DNA from: Marinirhabdus sp050859505
Lineage (GTDB): Bacteria > Bacteroidota > Bacteroidia > Flavobacteriales > Flavobacteriaceae
Assembly: GCF_050859505.1 (NCBI RefSeq)
Contig: NZ_CP193934.1
Location: 1,736,001-1,800,000 of the forward strand
DNA length: 64,000 nucleotides
Reading direction: 5' to 3'
Shown: positions 39,816 to 48,619 of the stretch, one piece after another
Layout: each line of letters begins with the position of its first letter
Numbering within the stretch: the first letter of the stretch is position 1
Program-made: the position numbers and the translations under genes
Notes under the pieces: generated by a model
The model's database searches: none
What the model was told of the DNA's origin: nothing
Seen by the model: only the letters and a program-made list of their open reading frames with translations

Positions 39816-39823
39816 TACATTTG
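39816..39823 (+). promoter_or_regulatory. Candidate -7 element of the DPP III gene (TACATTTG)
   Basis: TACATTTG fits TAnnTTTG, 21 bp ahead of the start codon; the -33 region is AT-rich without TTTG. Confidence 0.45.
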
Positions 39824-39844
39824 TAAAAATCAAAAATACATATC

Positions 39845-41872
39845 ATGAAGAACTATTTTTTAATGGCTTTTGCCATGTTTGGTTTCTTATTTCTATCGTG
39901 TGACGATACAAAAAAAGAGGAATTAAAAGAAGAAACTGCAGAAATGAAAACAGATGACTTTGAGTATCAGGTTGAGCAGTTTGCAGATATTAAATTATTG
40001 CGTTATCAAATACCAAGTTGGGAAGACCTTACTTTAAAGGAGCAAAAGCTGGTATATTACCTTACGCAAGCAGGTCTTGCCGGACGTGATATTATGTGGG
40101 CGCAAAACTACCGTCACAACCTAGCTATTAGAACTGCTTTGGAAAACGTATACCAAAACTACACAGGTGATAAAAGCACCGATGATTGGAAGAATTTTGA
40201 AATTTATTTAAAGCGAGTTTGGTTCAGTAATGGTATTCATCACCATTATAGCAATGCGAAGTTAAAGCCAGATTTCAGTAAAGAATATTTACAACAATTA
40301 CTTACTGAAACCAATAGTACTTTAGAAGGAGAAGCTTTGGAAGTTATTTTTAACGATACAGATAATAAAAAAGTAAACCTTAGTAAAGATGCCGATATCG
40401 TATTGGAAAGTGCCATTAACTTTTATGGACCAGATGTTACAACAGCAGATGTTGAGAAATTTTACGGTGCCATCAAGGTAAATGCCGAAGAGCCTATTGA
40501 AGTGGGTCTTAACACACGTTTGGTTAAAGAAAACGGTCAACTAAAAGAACAAGTTTACAAAATTGGTGGCCTATACAGCGCAGCTATTGAAAATGTTGTG
40601 AAGTGGTTGGAAAAAGCACAAGGTGTTCCTGAAAACCCAAAGCAAGCCGAAACGTTAGGCTTATTGATAGAATATTATAAAACTGGAAGCCTAGATACTT
40701 GGGATGATTATGCAGTTTCTTGGGTAAAAACAACCGAAGGAAATATAGACTGGATCAACGGTTTTATCGAAGTGTATAACGATCCGAAAGGATATAAAGG
40801 TTCTTACGAGACCATTGTGCAAATTAAAGATTTCGATATGTCCAAAAAAATGGCTGTGCTTTCTACTGAAGCACAATGGTTTGAGGATAACTCGCCGCTA
40901 ATGGCAGAGCATAAAAAAGATAGTGTTACTGGGGTTTCTTACAAAACTGTAATTGTAGCAGGAGAAGCTGGTGATGCATCGCCAAGCACGCCCATAGGTG
41001 TTAATTTACCAAATAACAACTGGATACGCCAAAAGCACGGCAGTAAATCTGTTTCTTTAGGCAATATAATTAATGCTTACAATAATGCAGGTGGCTCGGG
41101 ACGTTTAAAAGAATTTGCAAATGATGAAGAGGAAATTAGATTAGAAGAAAAATACGGTCAATTAGCCGATAAATTACACACGGCACTGCACGAAGTAGTA
41201 GGCCATGCTTCTGGAAAGATAAACAAAGGGGTAGGTACACCAAAAGAAACTTTAAAAAGTTACAAATCTACTATTGAGGAAGGTCGTGCAGACTTATTTG
41301 GCCTGTATTATTTAATGGATCCAAAGTTAGAAGAACTAGGTCTGGTAGAAAACTGGAAAGAAACTGGTATGGCTGCGTATGATGGGTATATTCGTAATGG
41401 ACTCATTGGACAATTAGTTCGTTTAAATCTTGGAGATGAAGTAGAGGAGGCGCATATGCGTAATAGACAATGGGTAAGTGCCTGGGTATTTGAAAAAGGA
41501 GAAGCAGACAACGTAATTGCAAAAGTAGAGCGTGATGGTAAGACGTATTACGATATACAGGATTACGATAAGTTACGTACCTTATTTGGACAGTTACTAA
41601 AGGAAACGCAGCGTATTACTTCTGAAGGAGATTACGAAGCTGGAAAAGCACTCGTTGAAAATTACGGAGTAAAAGTAGATCAAGTACTACATAAGCAAGT
41701 TTTAGACAGAAATGCACAGTTTAAATCTGCTCCTTACAGTGGTTTTGTAAACCCTGTGTTGGTTCCTAAAATGAATGACAACGGAGAGATTGAAAGTTTT
41801 ACCATAGAACAACCTGATACATTCGAAGGGCAAATGCTTAATTACAGTAAAAATTACGGGTATTTAAAATAG
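39845..41872 (+). CDS. Dipeptidyl peptidase III-like lipoprotein (M49)
   Basis: 675 residues. Lipobox FLSC (Cys about residue 19), then an acidic tether. The M49 zinc motif HEVVGH (H449, E450, H454) is followed by the second signature EEGRAD (from E478), which supplies the third ligand. Both match the HEXXXH plus EEXRA/D pattern of DPP III, which removes dipeptides from the N-terminus of short peptides. Eukaryotic DPP III is cytosolic; here a lipoprotein signal puts it in the envelope. Monocistronic, with a strong terminator. Confidence 0.9.
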   Translation: MKNYFLMAFAMFGFLFLSCDDTKKEELKEETAEMKTDDFEYQVEQFADIKLLRYQIPSWEDLTLKEQKLVYYLTQAGLAGRDIMWAQNYRHNLAIRTALENVYQNYTGDKSTDDWKNFEIYLKRVWFSNGIHHHYSNAKLKPDFSKEYLQQLLTETNSTLEGEALEVIFNDTDNKKVNLSKDADIVLESAINFYGPDVTTADVEKFYGAIKVNAEEPIEVGLNTRLVKENGQLKEQVYKIGGLYSAAIENVVKWLEKAQGVPENPKQAETLGLLIEYYKTGSLDTWDDYAVSWVKTTEGNIDWINGFIEVYNDPKGYKGSYETIVQIKDFDMSKKMAVLSTEAQWFEDNSPLMAEHKKDSVTGVSYKTVIVAGEAGDASPSTPIGVNLPNNNWIRQKHGSKSVSLGNIINAYNNAGGSGRLKEFANDEEEIRLEEKYGQLADKLHTALHEVVGHASGKINKGVGTPKETLKSYKSTIEEGRADLFGLYYLMDPKLEELGLVENWKETGMAAYDGYIRNGLIGQLVRLNLGDEVEEAHMRNRQWVSAWVFEKGEADNVIAKVERDGKTYYDIQDYDKLRTLFGQLLKETQRITSEGDYEAGKALVENYGVKVDQVLHKQVLDRNAQFKSAPYSGFVNPVLVPKMNDNGEIESFTIEQPDTFEGQMLNYSKNYGYLK

Positions 41873-41897
41873 ACTAAATTCCCAAAAATTTAATATT

Positions 41898-41933
41898 AAA
41901 AAACCTCCTTGCGATTACGTAAGGAGGTTTTTT
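41898..41933 (+). terminator. Terminator after the DPP III gene
   Basis: Stem AAACCTCCTT / AAGGAGGTTT with a 10-base loop and T tail, 26 bp after the stop codon. Confidence 0.88.
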
Positions 41934-41951
41934 AATTTGGTTAAATAATTT

Positions 41952-42779
41952 TTAGTCGCCTAGCTGAAATAAAGTACATCTGTTTTCATCAATACCTACA
42001 GTTCCACTCCAACTTGCGCCAGAGCAACTAGCTGTAAAGCTGTAAGTTCCTGGGGCTAAGTCGTCAAAATTTCCTCCCCAAGTATAGTTGCCACAATCGC
42101 CAGGACCATTTGAAAAATATCCTGATATAGATGCCGAACCTTCTCCGCTTAAATTCACGGTTATAATACCGCAACCTAGATCAGTTTGTCTCCAAAATTT
42201 AACTTTTCCAGGAATAGGATCTCCGCCGCCAGTACCACCGCCGCCAGTGCCTCCGCCACCAGTACCTCCGCCACCAGTGCCACCGCCACCAGTGCCACCA
42301 CCGCCACCACCGCCAGTGCCACCACCACCAGTACCGCCGCCTCCGGTAGAAACCAGTTGTAAATTTTCAACTAAAACGACATCACATTCTTGCGGACTTA
42401 AATTTACGCTTCCTTCACGAATTTCGTCACCACCATTCCCTATAGCTCTTACAAAGTGCGTACCTGAGTCGAAAATTCGTCCTGGATTTTCTGGAGCCCC
42501 GCAGAATGCGCCGTTAGGAAAATAAACGTCTAGCCTGCCAACAAATTCGTTGTCAATATAGATGTCATATTCGTTATTCAAATCTACTTCTGCAGCTACA
42601 TCTATTTGACCTTTTTCACGACCGCCATAAAAGTAGCTACAGGAACCGTCGTCATTTACTGCCTCACTGTTGTAGGTGTCACTTAGTGGGTCTGTACAGC
42701 CAGAAATTGGTTCATCTTTTTCACAATTTGTTAGAAAAAGACAAAGAATAAGTAAGCTAAGTATTTTTAAGGATTTCAT
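41952..42779 (-). CDS. Lipoprotein with Thr-Gly linker joining two small domains
   Basis: 275 residues. Lipobox LTNC (Cys 19), a GCTDPLSDTYNSEAVNDDGSC motif region (27-47) of the type common in Bacteroidota surface proteins, and a PEGA-like beta domain (about 66-142). A (TGGGG)n linker follows (145-186), then a Cys-containing C-terminal beta domain (190-275). The linker should act as a flexible spacer. An ATACCC-N6-GGGGAT element lies about 55 bp upstream of the start, shared with the neighbouring regulator genes, so this is a likely target of the adjacent two-component system. Confidence 0.72.
   Translation of the reverse strand: MKSLKILSLLILCLFLTNCEKDEPISGCTDPLSDTYNSEAVNDDGSCSYFYGGREKGQIDVAAEVDLNNEYDIYIDNEFVGRLDVYFPNGAFCGAPENPGRIFDSGTHFVRAIGNGGDEIREGSVNLSPQECDVVLVENLQLVSTGGGGTGGGGTGGGGGGGTGGGGTGGGGTGGGGTGGGGTGGGDPIPGKVKFWRQTDLGCGIITVNLSGEGSASISGYFSNGPGDCGNYTWGGNFDDLAPGTYSFTASCSGASWSGTVGIDENRCTLFQLGD
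42222..42347 (-). repeat. 15-bp repeat tract encoding (Thr-Gly4)n
   Basis: 126 bp of GGT/GGC and ACT/ACC codons encode eight Thr-led glycine blocks. One is expanded (TGGGGGGG), the footprint of slippage or unequal exchange. All visible changes keep the frame, so length changes alter the linker rather than switch the gene off. Confidence 0.88.
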
Positions 42780-42833
42780 AATATTATGTTAATTGATTAA
42801 GGTTTAAAAGTATGTGATAGATTTACTGAACAC

Positions 42834-42855
42834 AATACCCAATACTGGGGATTTT
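42834..42855 (-). promoter_or_regulatory. Shared regulatory element, copy 1 (ATACCC-N6-GGGGAT)
   Basis: Inverted repeat with one mismatch, 55 bp upstream of the lipoprotein gene and touching the stop codon of the LuxR-type gene. About 19 of 22 bases match copy 2 at 43271. Confidence 0.6.
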
Positions 42856-43237
42856 AGGATGTAAAGTTTTCGTGGGCGTATTGAAAAGCAGCTTTTTGTA
42901 GCTTGCCGCTTCCTTTTAAGGATAGTTTTTTTATAATATTTTTTCTGTGGGTGCCTACGGTTTCTTTACTAATGGTAAGTAGAGAAGATATTTCTTGAGA
43001 GTTAAAACCAAGACCAATAAGATTGAAAATTTGCGTCTCGCGCTGGGTGAGTTTTTGAGTGTGATTAAATTTTTTATGAATCAATAATAACAGAAATACC
43101 GTTTTTTCTAAAAGCTTTTTACTTTCTGAAACATTTTTAAAAGCATTTATTACAGAAATGGTCTCCTCCAGAGTAAGATTGGCTTTATTTTTTTCGGCAT
43201 CCTTTATAACGGATATGATTTTTTTTGAAAAATTCAT
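42854..43237 (-). CDS. Stand-alone LuxR/GerE-type HTH protein
   Basis: 127 residues. The N-terminal 60 residues are helical and Lys-rich with no receiver signature. Residues 63-122 form a LuxR-type HTH: LTQRETQIFNLIGLGFNSQEI, then SSLLTISKETVGTHRKNIIKKL. It sits directly downstream of the NarL response-regulator gene on the same strand, with a copy of the shared inverted repeat (43271-43292) between them. It probably modulates the same target promoters as the response regulator. Its own activating signal is unknown. Confidence 0.82.
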   Translation of the reverse strand: MNFSKKIISVIKDAEKNKANLTLEETISVINAFKNVSESKKLLEKTVFLLLLIHKKFNHTQKLTQRETQIFNLIGLGFNSQEISSLLTISKETVGTHRKNIIKKLSLKGSGKLQKAAFQYAHENFTS

Positions 43238-43270
43238 ATCTCAAAAATACGTGTGGGAAGCAATTTGTAA

Positions 43271-43292
43271 AATACCCACTATTGGGGATTTT
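43271..43292 (-). promoter_or_regulatory. Shared regulatory element, copy 2 (ATACCC-N6-GGGGAT)
   Basis: Lies between the response-regulator stop and the stand-alone HTH gene, 34 bp upstream of the latter's start. Nearly identical to copy 1. Confidence 0.6.
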
Positions 43293-43294
43293 TA

Positions 43295-43921
43295 CTAAAA
43301 GTCGTACTTTTTTTCCAAAGCATACCGTAAGAGTTCGCCCTTGCCAGACAAGCCTAACTTACGAATCATGTTTTTTCTGTGTTTTTCTACAGTGGAGACT
43401 GCTGTAAAACGGGCAGCTGCAATTTCGCTTGTGGTTTTACCTTTCCCTATTAAAGTGAGTATCTCGCGTTCGCTTTTGGAAAGTATACTTTTGTTGGAAG
43501 AAATATTCTTTTTTGTGGTAGTGTAAGAAGGGTCTATGGCCTTGTCAAAAAATGTGCCTCCACCATGTACTGCCCTAATGGCTGTGAGTACCTCTTCTAA
43601 AGGAGAGTTTTTAAGTAAATATCCCCTTGCACCAGCTTTAATCATTTGTTTTATTGCGTCTTCTTGGTCAAACATACTAAATGCAATTATCCCAATAGTT
43701 GGATATTGAGTTATAATACTTCCGGTAGCGGTAATTCCATCTATTTTGGGCATCTTTATATCCATAAGGATAACATCTGGTTTTACATTGTGTACTAATT
43801 GCAGTAAAGCTTTCCCATCATTTGCAGTACCCACAAGAGCAATGTCTTCTTCGTATTTTAGGAGTAACTCTATCCCATCAATAAGTGATTGGTGATCTTC
43901 GGCTATGGCGACTTTTATCAT
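43295..43921 (-). CDS. NarL/FixJ family response regulator
   Basis: 208 residues. Receiver domain 1-120 with acidic pocket E8-D9, phosphoacceptor D54 (VILMDIKMPKIDG) and the conserved Lys in GYLLKNSP. C-terminal LuxR-type HTH about 145-205 (LSKSEREILTLIGKGKTTSEI, then STVEKHRKNMIRKL). Start codon overlaps the kinase stop by 4 bp, so the two are translationally coupled. Likely binder of the ATACCC-N6-GGGTAT elements around this locus (inference). Confidence 0.93.
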   Translation of the reverse strand: MIKVAIAEDHQSLIDGIELLLKYEEDIALVGTANDGKALLQLVHNVKPDVILMDIKMPKIDGITATGSIITQYPTIGIIAFSMFDQEDAIKQMIKAGARGYLLKNSPLEEVLTAIRAVHGGGTFFDKAIDPSYTTTKKNISSNKSILSKSEREILTLIGKGKTTSEIAAARFTAVSTVEKHRKNMIRKLGLSGKGELLRYALEKKYDF

Positions 43922-45771
43922 AAAGGAATGTCTATTAAAATGGTGGCTCCTTTCCCTAATGTTGAGTCTATCTCGAGGGTGCCTTCAATATGTTCAATAC
44001 GTTTTTCTATACTCGAAAGTCCCATGCTATCTTTTTTCAGAATGCTACGGGGGTTAAAACCAGTGCCGTTGTCTTCAATTATTATATTGAGTGAATCTTC
44101 GTACTGATTTATGGAAATGGAGGCTTCGGTTGCTTGAGAATGTTTAATGATATTGGTTACTAACTCTTGAATGATTCTGAAAATTGTAATTTCTAAGGAG
44201 TTCTCTAACCTTTCTTCTAAGCCGAAATCCTCCACCTCAATACGTAACCCATTAATGCCTGAGGCATTTTTGGCTAGTTTTTGCACGGCTGGTAGTAAAC
44301 CGTTTTTAGCAATTACGCCGCTGTTTTTAACGTGCGCCATCGCACGGATTTCGGCATAAGCATCTTCCAGTAACTTCCCGGTTTTTGTAAAGAGTTCATC
44401 GGTTTGGTCGCCCATGTCTCTGTTTTTGGAAAGGTGATAAAATTGTAATTTTGCAGCTGCAAGCGTAGCGCCAACACTGTCGTGAAGATCGCTTGCCAAG
44501 CGCTGGCGTTCTTTTTCTTGACCCGCTATCATCGCATCAATCGTGGTGAGTTCTTGATTTTTTAGAATTTTCTCTTTTTTCTGTAATTCTAGTTCGTGTT
44601 CTTGTTCTGCAATACGTTGTTTGCGTTTGGTGTTTTTGTAGACCAATATAGAAATCACAATTATGAAAAGTAATATGCCTCCTAAAGCGATGGCCACATT
44701 TTTGTTGCGTAATGTATCTTCTTTAACTATAATAAGTTGCCTCTCTTTTTCTGCTGCTTGGTATTTTACCTCAAGATCGTTAAACAGATTGTTCTGTGCA
44801 GCTTTTTCGATGGCTGCCATAGAAACTCTATATTTCATGCTTTGATCGTAGGCCTGCAAATAGTTCCCATTTGCAGAGTCTATAACAGATTGTTGGTAGT
44901 AGCCAAGAGATTCAAATTTAAGATCTATGCTTGAAAATTTATGCGCTGTGGCGCTATCTTTAAATTTTTTTGCCTTGTCATAATCCATTTCTAACAACGC
45001 AATTCTAGTCATAAAACAATACACTTGGTTAAGCCTGGATCCCTTATAGCCATAGGGTATAGAGCTTAACTTGTCAACAGCTCTGTAGGCATAGAACCAT
45101 ACACTATCCAATTGCTTGGTTTCTTCAAAATAACTTGCAAAAACAGTTTCTGATACTCCTTGAAGATAGGGAACATTGTTCTTCTTAAAATAGTTGGTAA
45201 GCCATACATAAGAATCCGGATCCCAATTTTCAGTCTGGTAATTTTTAAAATTTAGGATGAGATTGAAATAATGAAAATATGCTAGTTCGTGATCGTCGTA
45301 AGCAACAGTTTTATAACGAGCTAAAAAGGGTTTGTAGGTTTTATTGTTGTATAAGTAATGGAGCCTGTGTAATATAAGTATTCTTTTAAGCGCTTCTGAA
45401 ATAAGTTGCTCATTCTCTAACGCATCGGCAAGACTCAAGGCAGCTTTATAATTATCGCTGGCTTTTTCATTCAAATCTAACGTGTTGTAGCAATAATAAT
45501 CGCCTAAATTTAAATAGTAAAGAAAATCCCCAAACCCTTGGTCGTTGGGTTTAGAGAGATGTGGCGCAGATTTAAATAAAAGACTTTCCTTATTAAATCT
45601 TTTACGAAAAGCGATTTGCCAAATGGCTGCTTGATGACTCTCTTTTGGTAAGTCTGAAATTTGTTTTTCTGCCGCATCAAGTTTGTAAAGACGTAGGTTG
45701 TCTACGAATTCTTTCTCTTGACCGTAAACGCAAAAGGAAAGAAAAATGAATAGTATGGTAAAGTACTTCAT
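43918..45771 (-). CDS. TPR-containing sensor histidine kinase (HisKA_3 type)
   Basis: 617 residues. A signal peptide (MKYFTILFIFLSFCVYGQ) precedes a periplasmic helical sensor of TPR-like repeats (about 20-345), one transmembrane helix (about 358-376) and a coiled coil. The HisKA_3 dimerisation helix follows with phosphoacceptor H430 (SDLHDSVGATLAAAK), and a C-terminal HATPase_c domain carries the DNGTGF G-box. This architecture is common for NarL-type systems in Flavobacteria. It starts 8 bp after the unknown gene at 45780, so kinase and regulator share that gene's transcript. Confidence 0.92.
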   Translation of the reverse strand: MKYFTILFIFLSFCVYGQEKEFVDNLRLYKLDAAEKQISDLPKESHQAAIWQIAFRKRFNKESLLFKSAPHLSKPNDQGFGDFLYYLNLGDYYCYNTLDLNEKASDNYKAALSLADALENEQLISEALKRILILHRLHYLYNNKTYKPFLARYKTVAYDDHELAYFHYFNLILNFKNYQTENWDPDSYVWLTNYFKKNNVPYLQGVSETVFASYFEETKQLDSVWFYAYRAVDKLSSIPYGYKGSRLNQVYCFMTRIALLEMDYDKAKKFKDSATAHKFSSIDLKFESLGYYQQSVIDSANGNYLQAYDQSMKYRVSMAAIEKAAQNNLFNDLEVKYQAAEKERQLIIVKEDTLRNKNVAIALGGILLFIIVISILVYKNTKRKQRIAEQEHELELQKKEKILKNQELTTIDAMIAGQEKERQRLASDLHDSVGATLAAAKLQFYHLSKNRDMGDQTDELFTKTGKLLEDAYAEIRAMAHVKNSGVIAKNGLLPAVQKLAKNASGINGLRIEVEDFGLEERLENSLEITIFRIIQELVTNIIKHSQATEASISINQYEDSLNIIIEDNGTGFNPRSILKKDSMGLSSIEKRIEHIEGTLEIDSTLGKGATILIDIPL

Positions 45772-45779
45772 CTAAAATT

Positions 45780-46496
45780 TTATACAATGTAGATGTCGGA
45801 CATCTTTTGTTTGCAACGTGGATCTCCTACACGCCCAACATCCAATAATTTTTCATCTAGGTCTTCAGAATTATTTGTAGTAATTACCCTTATGCCACTT
45901 GCGGCGTTTGTAATAGCAATAACTTCACGAAGTTCATGCGTATCATCACGGTTGCTAATTTCTTCACCATCTCTCACTTGGTATTTATGATCCACAAAAA
46001 AAGCATCATTTTTTTCTACATTATCAATATTTGAGAACTTGTTTTCGGCTGGAAGATACTGTACCAAAATTTCTAATAGGTCGCCGTTATAAAGTGTGAG
46101 CGGTTCCTTATCTGAAATGGTTTCCGAAGCTTCAAACGAATTGTTTAAAGATTGAAGAATTACAAAAAGTTTTATATGCCTTTTTGAAAATCCATCAATT
46201 TTAAATTCGTTCATCTCATTATTTTCGTCAAATTCTTTAATGTAAACAGTTGAAATTTTAGTGATTCCCAGCGTAATTGCGCCAGAATAATTTTGAATAC
46301 GCATACTAAGTTCTCCAACGTCAAAAAAATCTTTATATACCTTGTCCATGTCTTTAGGCTTAAAATCTGCAAATAAACCATATTGAGTGCCATACGCTTG
46401 ATCCGAATACACAGGGTTTAATGTTGCTTGTGTGCCGTAAAGCGGGTCTGTGCCACTTCTTAACATTAAATTAAATCTTAAATTTTCGTGAGCCAT
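45780..46496 (-). CDS. Unknown protein heading the two-component operon
   Basis: 238 residues, no signal peptide or membrane segment, so probably cytoplasmic. Mixed alpha/beta composition with a Tyr- and Gly-rich N-terminus (SGTDPLYGTQ, YGTQYGLF), a central YIKEFDENNEM stretch and an acidic C-terminal third. I do not recognise a family. It is the first gene of a transcript that continues into the kinase (8 bp) and response regulator. The shared inverted repeat stands 63 bp upstream, which suggests autoregulation. It may sense or relay the signal, but nothing in the sequence proves this. Confidence 0.65.
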   Translation of the reverse strand: MAHENLRFNLMLRSGTDPLYGTQATLNPVYSDQAYGTQYGLFADFKPKDMDKVYKDFFDVGELSMRIQNYSGAITLGITKISTVYIKEFDENNEMNEFKIDGFSKRHIKLFVILQSLNNSFEASETISDKEPLTLYNGDLLEILVQYLPAENKFSNIDNVEKNDAFFVDHKYQVRDGEEISNRDDTHELREVIAITNAASGIRVITTNNSEDLDEKLLDVGRVGDPRCKQKMSDIYIV

Positions 46497-46558
46497 GAGT
46501 ATCGATTTTTTAAATTTTGGTTAGTGGAAACAAGTAATGAATAATTAAGGTACTAAAA

Positions 46559-46580
46559 CATACCCAATAAAGGGTATATT
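46559..46580 (-). promoter_or_regulatory. Shared regulatory element, copy 3 (ATACCC-AATAAA-GGGTAT)
   Basis: A perfect 6-bp inverted repeat with a 6-base spacer, 63 bp upstream of the gene at 45780. 17 of 22 bases match copy 1. Confidence 0.6.
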
Positions 46581-46729
46581 TTTAAAGCGACATTCAGGGA
46601 GCGTGTAAATCAAAAAAATGAGATACTATATAAAGTAGCTTTATGTATTAGTTTGTGATAAGATAAAAGTAAGAATCTAATGTGGCAAACTACTATTTTC
46701 TTAAAAAATTTGTAGGAGAAGGTAACGAG

Positions 46730-46918
46730 TTACTCTTTCAGTAAAGACTTAGCTGCGAGTAAAATCAAAAAGAAAATAACAAATCCAACCAATACCCAAA
46801 CATTTCCTTTGTAGTATTTCTTGTGTAATTTTTTGTCTTTACGGTAGCTTATAGCAACAATAATTACAAATGCAATAAAAAAGCAAATGGCAAAAATAAG
46901 TTGTCCGGTTGAGATCAT
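46730..46918 (-). CDS. Small two-span membrane protein
   Basis: 62 residues from the ATG at 46918; an ATG at 46942 adds eight residues before the motif MISTGQLIFAICFF that I take as the natural N-terminus. Two membrane helices (LIFAICFFIAFVIIVAISY and VWVLVGFVIFFLILLAA) flank a basic loop (RKDKKLHKKYYKGN). Its appearance is that of a conserved flavobacterial protein of unknown function. Confidence 0.6.
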   Translation of the reverse strand: MISTGQLIFAICFFIAFVIIVAISYRKDKKLHKKYYKGNVWVLVGFVIFFLILLAAKSLLKE

Positions 46919-47042
46919 TCTAAAAGTACTTATGAACTGCAAAAATACAGCTTAAATACAAACTCTAGTTGAAAAGTTTCCTGCAATTAGGGCATGGATA
47001 TAACCTACTTTCAATATTTTTAGCACTTATAAAATTAGAAGA

Positions 47043-47435
47043 ATGAAAAACAAAATAGCCGCCGTACACAAATTTCATACAGCTTTTGGTCTGGGAATTA
47101 ATGAAACTCCAATCGCAGATCTAGGAATAAAAAAGAACTTGTTGCGCTACGAACTCATGCGAGAAGAAAATGAAGAGTATCTGGAAGCTGCCAATACGAA
47201 CGACCTGGTTGAAGTGGCCGACGCTCTAGGGGATATGCTGTACATACTTTGCGGAACCATTATAGAACACGGTATGCAACACAAAATTGAAGAAGTGTTT
47301 AATGAAATTCAGCGAAGTAATATGAGTAAGTTAGGAGCAGACGGCAAACCCATCTACCGGGAAGACGGGAAAGTATTGAAAGGCCCCAGCTATTTTAAGC
47401 CAGACTTACAGAAAATTTTAGATAAGCAGGGTTAG
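47043..47435 (+). CDS. MazG/PRA-PH-like nucleotide pyrophosphohydrolase
   Basis: 130 residues, all-alpha. The two metal-binding motifs of the all-alpha NTP pyrophosphatase superfamily are visible: EENEEYLEA (ExxE) near residue 41 and EVADALGDMLY (ExxD) near residue 57. The C-terminal segment with KLGADGKPIYREDGKVLKGP closes the active site as in PRA-PH-like members. Probably hydrolyses nucleoside triphosphates or related compounds; the actual substrate is unknown. It converges on ilvE with 3 bp between. Confidence 0.85.
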   Translation: MKNKIAAVHKFHTAFGLGINETPIADLGIKKNLLRYELMREENEEYLEAANTNDLVEVADALGDMLYILCGTIIEHGMQHKIEEVFNEIQRSNMSKLGADGKPIYREDGKVLKGPSYFKPDLQKILDKQG

Positions 47436-47438
47436 GTA

Positions 47439-48506
47439 TTATACAATTGGATAACGCCAATTGAAAGTATCTTCGGCACGATTATATTGTATGTCCATAA
47501 GCTCTTTTTTGAACTTGGTGGCAAAACTGTCTGATGGTTTCTCAAGTTCAAAAACGTCTTCATTATATCCAAAGGCGCTCACAGGACTAATAACAGCTGC
47601 TGTTCCACTTCCAAAAATTTCTTTGAGCGTACCTGCTTTGGCGGCTTCAATTAATTCGGTAACGGTAAGGCGTCTTACGTCGGTTTTAATACCATCCCGT
47701 TCAGCAAGCGCTAATACGCTTTTTCTTGTAACACCATCCAGGATTCTATCACTTGTAGGAGCCGTAATAAGAGTGTCATTTATTCTGAAGAAAACATTCA
47801 TGGTACCTGCTTCCTCTAGATACTTATGCTCATTAGAATCTGTCCAAATTACTTGTTGGAATCCTTTTTCACGCGCTAGATTGGTTGGGAAAAATTGTGC
47901 GCCATAATTACCGGCAGCTTTTGCAGCACCCACGCCACCATCTGCAGAGCGACTGTATTTTGTAGCAATGACAACTTTTACATCGCCGGTGTAATAGGCT
48001 TTCACTGGCGACATTAGGATCATAAACTTATATTCATCTGCTGGTGAAGCAGAAACCCCAACTTGAGTGGCCATTACAAAGGGACGAATGTATAACGAAT
48101 TGCCAACGCCTCCTTGAATCCAGCCTTTGTCTAAGGCTAACAGCTTATGAAGGGCATCAAAAAATAAGTCTCTTGGAAACTCAGGGATAGCCATTCTTTT
48201 GGAAGATTTATTAATGCGCTCTAGATTTTCTTCAGGTCTAAATAAAAATACCTTTCCGTTTTCATCTTTGAATGCTTTCATACCTTCAAAAACAGCTTGG
48301 CCGTAATGAAAAACCTTCGCAGCAGGAGAAATACTTAAATTTCCGTAAGGCAATACCGTGGCATCTTGCCATACGCCATTTTTAAAGTCGCACATAAACA
48401 TATGGTCTGTAAACGTACTCCCAAAAGTGAGGTTGTCAAAATCTACATCTGGTAATCTTGAGTTAGTAGCTTGTTTTACGGTAATACTGTTGGTATTTGT
48501 GCTCAT
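47439..48506 (-). CDS. ilvE: Branched-chain amino acid aminotransferase
   Basis: PLP enzyme for the last step of valine, leucine and isoleucine synthesis and the first step of their breakdown. 355 residues, class IV fold: YGQAVFEGMKAF, the PLP lysine in AAKAAGNYG, the EEAGTMNVFF segment, GVTRKSVLALA and the EIFGSGTAAVISPV phosphate loop. Monocistronic, with a TAnnTTTG element upstream. Confidence 0.95.
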   Translation of the reverse strand: MSTNTNSITVKQATNSRLPDVDFDNLTFGSTFTDHMFMCDFKNGVWQDATVLPYGNLSISPAAKVFHYGQAVFEGMKAFKDENGKVFLFRPEENLERINKSSKRMAIPEFPRDLFFDALHKLLALDKGWIQGGVGNSLYIRPFVMATQVGVSASPADEYKFMILMSPVKAYYTGDVKVVIATKYSRSADGGVGAAKAAGNYGAQFFPTNLAREKGFQQVIWTDSNEHKYLEEAGTMNVFFRINDTLITAPTSDRILDGVTRKSVLALAERDGIKTDVRRLTVTELIEAAKAGTLKEIFGSGTAAVISPVSAFGYNEDVFELEKPSDSFATKFKKELMDIQYNRAEDTFNWRYPIV

Positions 48507-48528
48507 GAATGGAAAGGTGATTTAGCTA

Positions 48529-48536
48529 CAAAATTA
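48529..48536 (-). promoter_or_regulatory. Candidate ilvE -7 element (TAATTTTG)
   Basis: Minus-strand TAATTTTG fits TAnnTTTG, 22 bp ahead of the ilvE start; no clear -33 TTTG. Confidence 0.45.
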
Positions 48537-48619
48537 ACGAAAATTTAGTCGTAAAAAAATTGAAAATTTCCTTAAAATTGCACTATATTAATTCGCACCA
48601 CCAAAAAGATCCATTCGAG

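Noticed and set aside
42088..42525. Proline-rich frame on the plus strand
   Set aside because: It is the antisense reading of the Thr-Gly4 linker; the minus-strand frame has a lipoprotein signal and folded domains.
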